This document shows positions 57,228 through 64,000 of a DNA stretch of 64,000 bases, one piece after another; within the stretch, counting starts at the first letter, position 1, and every line of letters begins with the position of its first letter. The position numbers and the translations under genes were made by a program. Under the pieces are notes generated by a model, which saw only the letters and a program-made list of their open reading frames with translations, was not told the DNA's origin and did no database searches. Location: the NCBI GenBank assembly GCA_030142905.1, contig JASJOG010000290.1:141001-205000 (forward strand), in the 5' to 3' direction. The stretch comes from Heliopora coerulea. Its lineage: Eukaryota > Cnidaria > Anthozoa > Scleralcyonacea > Helioporidae.

Positions 57228-60200
57228 TCAAACTACACTTTCTTTAGATTGAGCATCATCCATATGAGATATCTCGAAGACGTCAGGCGATCCAGATAAA
57301 TCTTCTTTATCTGTCTTCAAGCTCACACAACTGCTATCTGTATTTTCGCTTTGTCGTTGATTGTGGTAGAATGATCGTTCTATGAAACCCTCGGAGACGT
57401 ACTGCTCAAGACTACTGACGATGGAAGTAAACGAAGGTCGTACTTTGGGTTTATACTGCCAGCAATTCATCATCAGGTTGAATCTGTATAAATGGAAGAA
57501 GCAAATTTTGTGCACCAAAATCTATACCCATAAAGCTGAACAACATAACACGAATGTCGTTTATAATATAACGTGTAACACACACGTGCTCTGTCGGTTA
57601 ATATCAGAGATGTCTCCACTCGACGAATAAAATCTTCTGGCGTAAGCCACTATAAATTAATCTGGCGTGAGCCAAATAAATTAACAATAGTCAGATTCCG
57701 ACCGGAAAGAGTAAAGGGAGAATGGTCAAGATGTCATGGTTATTAAGGGAATGCTTGTATGGAGGCGAGCCAGCCCTCTTGGTAGGACTCGCTCTAGTAA
57801 GAGGACTGAATTTCACCTTGCCTTCACATGCCTTCACATGCCTTCACATGAATTTTCTGGCCATTCTGGCAGGGTTGGATCTTGCGCGCATGCGTTCATT
57901 ATTTTTTCCCAGCCCTTCTGAATGTGTTTACATGGGAAATTTCCAACCCTCATAGGCGAGATCTCGCTTAGGAAGGTTGGCCCTGCTTATGTAAACGAAA
58001 ACAAATTTTACAAGTGATTTCACAGGAGGGCGAGATCTCGACAAAAAAAGCTAGAGCTCGACAAAAAGGGCGAGCCCTATCAGAAGGGCCAGCTCGTTTC
58101 CATGTAAACACCACCTACGACCATATCTTCAATACTCGGACTCACTCCTTCTTTGTTAATGTTAGAGATCAGTGGGTGCAATGTGTAACCGAGTGCTTAA
58201 TTACTTTTACTGAACACCGAATAGTTTGACTCGGATATATTCTCAAGAAAGCCAGGTAAGGTTAAAATCTGGGATCGGAGAACTTTGATCTTCAAGGAGT
58301 ACGTGAAACTAACTGGAAATTATAGTTTTAACATGCAACTTGCTCCTTCTGGAAGTGACAATTCTTAAGTCAATCACGAACGACATCTAACCGTAATCAC
58401 AACAGGTGGATCTGGTAATCTAGTACATTTAACATTGCTTACAGAATCTCCGGACAACCTTCAGGTACGTCCATTATTTCACCGTCAATAACGTATTTCA
58501 TAACTTCTTCATTGGATTTGCCTTGGTAAGGTTGTTCGGCCAAAGTAACCATTTCCCAAAGAACAACACCAAATGACCTATCAATAATAATCAATGTCAT
58601 GATTTAAAATGGCATTCTCGTCCAGTAGCTTTTGAAATACTTCATGTTTGTACATACACCTTTTGCTGTTCATTACCAGAAAATATACGATCATTAACAT
58701 CAACCTTAATTTCACTATCGCAAAAATACATTCATTTTATTCATTGACATTCGCTAGCGTTGATACGCAACCACTTGCATCAATGGGCGTTCCCTAGTGC
58801 CAACAGACGACCATTAACACTATTCTACTATAAATTAGGGATAATAAAATTTCAATTAGAAAGACATTTCTCTGGCGTAATTGAAATTTTATTATCCCTA
58901 ATGTATAGTAGAATGGTGTTAATGGTCGTCTATTGGCGCTATGGAATGCCCTTTGATCCAAAGGGTTGCGTATCTACGCTAATGAATGTCGATTGAATAA
59001 AATGAATGTATTTTTGTTATAATGAGTTTGAGGTTGGCGTTAATGTCAGTATATTTTCTGGTAATGAACAACAAAAGGTGTAATTACAAGTATAACAAAC
59101 ACTCTTTTGATTTTAGTTGCATGAATAGCGTAACATCCAAAACGTTGTTCAAGCAAACAGTCAGCAAAGCTACTTTAGTATTTTCACCACTTTCATTCCG
59201 CCACTTCTACGTTTTTTACCAGCAATATTTTAACATTAATTGGAAGTGCATTTTCGTGTTGCATGGAGCCAATTTTCTCGTCATTAATTACGCTTATTAA
59301 GTTCTCTTCATAAGTAATCAGTAGAAACACTGAGCCATAATAGTAATGGATCTTTCTGGACAATAGTCATAACTATTTCTGGATCAGCATAAATATTTCG
59401 ATTGGGAAAATTAGGAAAGTCGATGTCATAGCTGCGTAACAAACCCTAAGGCTTACCGTATCAAAAACAAATCTCAACCTTTATAGAAACAATCGAAAGA
59501 CTAGCCGACGACAAATACGACAAAACACATACATTTGCTGCTGAGAGAACAAAAAAATGCATTAATTAGTTACTATAAACGTTTGCACAAATCTTCATCA
59601 GGACTGAAATTAAAAACAAAAATTTCTTGATAATCTGAACGAATGATGGTGTTTTTGGTGAACTGGTGAATTTCCACGCCTTATATTACATTGTGCACTT
59701 TCAAAATTTTATCTTAATGTGCTAGAGGAATCTGTTACACCTCTTTTGTATCTGTATATCGCCTATTATAGGTTACGTACAGATGTTTTGGCTCATTAAC
59801 TGTCTAATCATGCCTTGATACGTTTATAAATATCATTCTATTTGATTATTTTTCATTGACCTTCCAAAGTAACTTCAAGTAATCATAAATGGGTAATCAA
59901 AACTTGAAGTTAAAGAGGTCTATTCCCTTAATCTGAGTGTTATAAGGAGAAATAATAACTTTCCAGGTTGTTTGTAAGGAAAAATATACGGCTGTAGATA
60001 TCTCATTGTGCACTTGAAAAAGAGCGTTGAACTGGCGACAATGTTCACACCAAGTAACCCAATAAATATCTGAATATTTCCCATTTAAATTTTCATAAAA
60101 GATCATAGGTTTTAACTAACAACTCGAGTTTCATTCAGAGTTATACTAATAACCAATGTTTACCCCCTTCAAAATAGGATTATTAAGACACAATATTCTT

Positions 60201-63200
60201 CATACCACACATCAGAGGCACTTGTAAAAATGCCATCTTTCAGAGATTCTGGGGCCATCCAGCGAACAGGAAGAAAGCCTAAGGAACGACGAAGTAAACA
60301 CAGGTTACTGGTGGTTTTAAATCGATCCCTCAGGATTAAGTAAACGAAGACATGGGAGCCATGAAGGTTCCATTTACATTAACATCCAACAAATATTTCT
60401 CGTTTCATCAGCAAAGCCGGTATGATTTGACAAAGGAGTTCTGGGGAATTGACCTTTTAAGGAGGGGTTTAAGTTGGAGTTTGGATTAGAATTAGGGTTA
60501 GGGTTAAAGTTACCAAGGTCAGGAATAAAGGTCTATGCCACTTGGCACGTCTACAGATTAATCCAATGATAATACCGATATTATAGTAACATGAATACCT
60601 TTGCCCCCTTTTCGATAGTAATCTGTTTCATAAACATCTCTAGCCATTCCAAAATCTGAAAGAATAAACACACCGCATCGTTAACTTAAGCGTCAGAGCA
60701 AAGATGTAACATTTTTAGCGAACAAAACCAGAATTTCATGGGCAGTGGTCAACATACAAACCTCCTATTTTGCAGATAAAACTACTGGATACCATACAAT
60801 TCCTTGCTGCCAAATCCCTGTCAATAATTTAGAAAAACGTTTTAAGATTTGAATCCTCCTTTTTTTCTTTAACATACATATTATTTTTTCAGTTGTAATT
60901 GTTGACTGTCATTCATTTAAGACGACGTTCGGTTAACAGTTAACTCTTTTTCATGTTCCTGTTATAATATCATTTGAACCTACACCAGTATTCTTAAAAA
61001 CAAGATCTTGAAGACTTAAGATTTAAGTAAAAACAAGACGAATGTAAACGGTTTAGGTTTACATTTGTCTTGTTTTTACTTAAATCTTGAGTCTTCAAGA
61101 TGTTGTTTTTCGGAGTTTGTTTCTTGCTCTATTTCCTTACATTATCGGCTGGTAATGGCTTCCAGTATTCTTATAACAAGACGAATGTAAACCGGTTACA
61201 TTCGTCTTGTTTTTACTAAAATCTTAAGTCTTCAAGATGTTGTTTTTCGGAGTTTGTTTCTTGCTCGATTTCCTTAAATTGTCCGCTGGTAATGGCTTCC
61301 AGTATTCTTATAACGACAGACATCTATTAGACTGGAAAATACACTGAAGGGTTGCCTTCGTGACTTACCGATGGACAAATTTCCTCTTCGCCAAGTAAGC
61401 CATCCCATCAGCAATTTCAGCCGCCATTTGACACAGCTCATGATCAGAAGGGGGAGGAAGTACGGGCTCTTCCGCTTCCTAGACATACAAGAACAAAAAT
61501 TAATCCTCCGTAAAGAGTAACGATTTGACAAACTAATTCATACCAGCCAAAGGACAAAGCATACGAAGCAAATGAAAAGTAGCTTACATCAGGTCTTCGG
61601 CTACGAAGGAAACTTTTTAAATCACCGTTTTCCATCAGTTCCATAACAACTAGCACTGGATTACCGGCTGACACAACACCGAGCAACCGCACAACGTGGT
61701 TGCAGTTGAACGCTCTGAAATCAATAACAAGAGGTGAAAAGGGCTAACTGCATGAACGAGCAAACGAATGGACAAACCGACGGACAAAAACGAGAATGCT
61801 TCGAGAAATAACAATACTGCGTAATGGAGTTTTGCTTCATTCAAACACAGAAGCATCACGTTATATTCTCATGGGTTTATAAACCCGACTAAATACCAAT
61901 ACACAAGATAGCATGATATCATAGTCAAACATACTTCATTATCGATGCCTCTTTCAAAAACTCGACTTTGTCTCGAATGGAGCTGTTGTCGCTTACAGTC
62001 TGTAAAACAAAAAAAGACGACCGTGACTAGTATGAGCATGATTTCTCACAAACAATTTCATAATGCAAAACTGGAACATAAATATAATTACTGGGAATCC
62101 AACACGTAGGTTAAAGAGAAATCTAACTATCACTGTGCCCGCGCTTGGCTTTACGGAAGTACAGTAGTGGCAGAACTTCCCATTCTTGAGAAATGTCCGA
62201 TGAATAGAGACGATGTGAAAAACTACCGACTTTTCAATTACATCTCTTAGATCACGTCCAGCCAGCCGACAAGGCCTTAACCAATGAATTATTGAATCAA
62301 TCAATCAATCAATCAATCAATCAGTATATCAGTCTATAATTCAATTATCTCACTAATCACTGAATTAGTCGATGGATCCATGAGTCAATCAATATTCAAG
62401 TGAATTAATCCACCATTCCATCAACCAATGAATCAAGAACTCATTCAGTCAATCTAGCCACCACTGATTCGTAAACTGACCGACCAGCGGTGTAGTCCTG
62501 GAACTTTAACAAGGGGGGCTCACCAACACAGTGTCCTGAACATCAGGGGAGGTCCGAAAAATGATAAACTTGAAAAATGCTATTTTTTTTATTTTTAGTA
62601 ACAGTAATTCTGCAATTAAAATTTAACAGTGTTTCTGTGTTTGTAAAGGGTAAAATATTAGGAATACAATCGCCATGATCAGTACTTGGGCGGCACATGT
62701 TATGGCCGACTAGAAATTACTAAAATCATTCTTGCTGGAAATGACTGATAATCTTTACATAAATTTCACAAAACATTCAAACGTGATTAAAGTTACACAA
62801 TCTGCAAAAAAATATAAAGGGGGGCCCAGCACCCCCAAATTGCCATGGAATTTTAATAAGGGGGGCTCAGCCCCCCTGAGCCCCCCCTCCACTACACCCC
62901 TGTGACCGACAGATCAATCAGTGATCAATCGATCTCTAATGAACCATATATACCCCATCCGTCTGGTAGCTAGAGCTACGCTGAAATAGATACGTCAATC
63001 ACAAACGATTACTAAGACTAAACAGTCGAACAAGCAGACAGACAAATAGGTATACAGACAGGTAGACTAGGAAACAAACACAAATAAAGATGCATGATGG
63101 GATGCCAAACACTGAATCGATTGTTGTTCTTACAATCACAACATCACGAAGGAAACTTTAATATAAATAGCAATGGCCAAGAAATTGTGTGAAGTACCGC

Positions 63201-63624
63201 CATATGTAAACACTAACAGATGGTTAAACAAAGAAGGCTAGAAGAGTTTAAAACATATTTATTGACTAACGTTTCGTCGCTAGAAGCAACGACGAAACGT
63301 TACTTAATAAATATGTTTTAAACTCTTCTAGCCTTCTTTGTTTAACGATCTGTTAATGTTTACATATGGCGATACTTCGCACAATTTGTTGGGAATTACT
63401 ATTTATATTATAGTTACGATTTCCGCCTGGACAATCACTCGTCGACATTACGAAGGAAATGGCTACCGATAACACACATACCTTCACTGCAACTTTACTG
63501 CACTGCTCATCAGGCACGATACCTTTAGCTTCTCCTTCGTACACCATTCCAAATGAACCAGTTCCAAGCTCTCGTATAAGTTTGATTTTATCTCGAGGAA
63601 CTTCCCATTCATCAGGGATGTACA
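57228..63624 (-). CDS. insulin-receptor-family tyrosine kinase, 3' nine exons (kinase domain and C-tail)
   Basis: Exons in order: 63624-63482, 61999-61935, 61714-61588, 61478-61369, 60817-60762, 60655-60599, 60278-60206, 58577-58443, 57483-57228. Phases agree throughout, giving 340 residues plus stop. The first exon has [20 protein letters not shown], then the glycine loop [11 protein letters not shown] and the catalytic Lys in KVAVK. Later exons give [70 protein letters not shown] (split between exons), [34 protein letters not shown] and [13 protein letters not shown]. The YETDYY activation loop and LAEQPYQG are diagnostic of the insulin/IGF1 receptor family rather than FGFR or Trk. The ligand-binding, membrane and juxtamembrane NPxY parts lie beyond the right edge. 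The tail after the kinase is only about 60 residues and ends ESVV, a possible class I PDZ ligand. Family assignment is firm; orthology to INSR versus IGF1R is not meaningful at this distance. Confidence 0.92.
57484..58442. other. last intron of the insulin-receptor-type gene
   Basis: About 960 bases. Besides the repeat at 57607, the stretch 57750-58110 has repeated GGCGAGATCTCG/GGGCGAGCC motifs and a triple CTTCACATGC. No coding exon is seen. Confidence 0.45.
57607..57690. repeat. partial GTCTGGCGT-type interspersed repeat
   Basis: ATCTTCTGGCGTAAGCCACT and TAATCTGGCGTGAGCCAAAT are two short copies of the motif seen at 6440-6690. It is in the last insulin-receptor-type intron. Confidence 0.45.
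58655..59082. mobile_element. foldback element, copy 2
   Basis: TACACCTTTTGCTGTTCATT at the left and AATGAACAACAAAAGGTGTA at the right begin arms of about 200 bases that pair through ATTCATTTTATTCA, GTTGATACGCAACC and TAGGGATAATAAAATTTCAA to a short central loop near 58865. TA flanks the CACC...GGTG core on both sides, so a TA duplication is possible. It is the same family as 9895-10450 and noncoding, in the intron between kinase exons 60206 and 58577. Confidence 0.8.
59083..60205. other. insulin-receptor-type intron, nothing recognised
   Basis: 1.1 kb of AT-rich intronic sequence. Short frames only, with no family resemblance. Confidence 0.45.
60985..61320. repeat. foldback followed by tandem duplicate inside a kinase intron
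   Basis: ATCTTGAAGACTTAAGATTT, then AAGTAAAAACAAGACGAATG faces its complement across 61005-61101. The right arm and the following ATGTTGTTTTTCGGAGTTTG, with TGGTAATGGCTTCCAGTATT, are repeated at about 61190-61315, giving a direct duplication of about 140 bases. It lies between exons 60762-60817 and 61369-61478. Confidence 0.75.
62000..63179. other. insulin-receptor-type intron between the first two kinase exons (left part)
   Basis: Contains an AATC microsatellite (about 62290-62325) and the hAT-like MITE at 62486-62903. No coding sequence is seen. Confidence 0.5.
62486..62903. mobile_element. hAT-like MITE with 8-base target duplication
   Basis: The left end CAGCGGTGTAGTCCTGGAAC is the inverse of the right end, which finishes CCACTACACCCCTG. 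TGACCGAC lies immediately outside both ends, an exact 8-base duplication typical of hAT insertion. GGGGGGCTC blocks occur near both ends. About 418 bases, noncoding. Confidence 0.82.
63160..63410. mobile_element. palindromic MITE next to a kinase exon
   Basis: AAGAAGGCTAGAAGAGTTTA, then AAACATATTTATT and AACGTTTCGTCG are mirrored exactly or nearly so to about 63345. The pairing continues outward through CATATGTAAACA, AATTGTG and CTATTTATATTA, giving arms of about 115 bases around a 10-base loop near 63288. It ends about 70 bases from exon 63482. Confidence 0.78.
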
Positions 63625-64000
63625 CTGAAATTTTATTAACAAGACCAAGTGAAATGAGCATGAGCCGAGATCAAGTGAATCTTCCACCAGTTGTAGTCAG
63701 TGATACGTGGACACTTGACGTTGATTTTACTAATGCAGGAGTTTCCGAGTTATTTACTTGTAAAAGTTCAGAAAAGTAAAAAGATGAACGAAAGAAAAGT
63801 TAGTCAGCAGGAAATAGTATCTCACCGGCGATCAGATAGTTACTTCTTTTCGGTCCGTATCGGATTTTTCAATTTTCGCTTTGGCTAAAGCCAGGTAATT
63901 TTGCTCGCCAAGGGCATGGGCCTCGGTCAGGAAAGGATTATGGGTTCGACTATTGTGTGGGAATGACTATGCCATTCACCCGTTGAGAGTTATTCGTCGG
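63625..64000. other. insulin-receptor-type intron at the right edge
   Basis: 376 bases beyond the first kinase exon on the upstream side. I see no juxtamembrane exon or membrane segment, so the preceding exon is outside the window. Confidence 0.45.

Noticed and set aside
1..64000. CRISPR arrays, operons or bacterial defence systems
   Set aside because: The window is intron-containing metazoan DNA; the regular repeats are microsatellites, telomere-like arrays and transposon arms, with no spacer-repeat layout.

Overview
This is animal nuclear DNA, most likely from a cnidarian and probably an anthozoan (coral or sea anemone). The genes are split by introns with GT-AG borders and domain-phased exons. 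They are conserved metazoan families: an LRP4-type receptor, ethanolamine kinase, an insulin-receptor-type kinase and a PML-like exonuclease. The DNA is AT-rich and full of microsatellites, foldback elements, tRNA-derived SINEs, Penelope-like retroelements and Crypton-type tyrosine recombinases. The taxon is inferred from gene make-up and repeat style, not from a marker gene.

Layout. (1) 302-32683, minus strand: the 5' two-thirds of an LRP4-like receptor gene, with 23 exons found by splice site, reading phase and domain match. It starts with a signal-peptide exon at 32647-32683, then eight LDL-receptor class A modules, an EGF and a calcium-binding EGF, a complete YWTD propeller, EGF, a second complete propeller, EGF, and the first exon of a third propeller, where the window ends. 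(2) 38259-39861, plus strand: a two-exon DEDDh exonuclease of the PML-like type. (3) 42056-50277, minus: a complete seven-exon ethanolamine kinase of 352 residues. (4) 57228-63624, minus: the last nine exons of an insulin-receptor-family tyrosine kinase, covering the whole kinase domain and a short C-tail. Its extracellular and membrane parts lie beyond the right edge.

Between and inside the genes lie mobile and repeated DNA. At 1.8-4.3 kb a degenerate CCCTAA (telomere-like) array of about 1.85 kb is bracketed by Penelope-type sequence. On its left is a well-formed hammerhead ribozyme motif (2042-2087) and on its right an inverted Penelope terminus. LRP4 introns hold an intact Crypton-type recombinase ORF (18040-19500), a decayed Penelope-like element with a GIY-YIG domain (22438-24027), a mariner-type MITE, hAT-like MITEs and a large foldback element. 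A second copy of that foldback sits in an insulin-receptor intron. A second, broken Crypton, split by a SINE, lies at 51171-51903.

The four host genes have no evident pathway link and are not an operon. The LRP4-like gene and the exonuclease are divergent across about 5.6 kb. The other two genes run on the minus strand. The least ordinary sequences are the ribozyme/telomere-repeat/Penelope cluster, the two Crypton recombinases, and a pair of adjacent perfect hairpins at 44291-44421.
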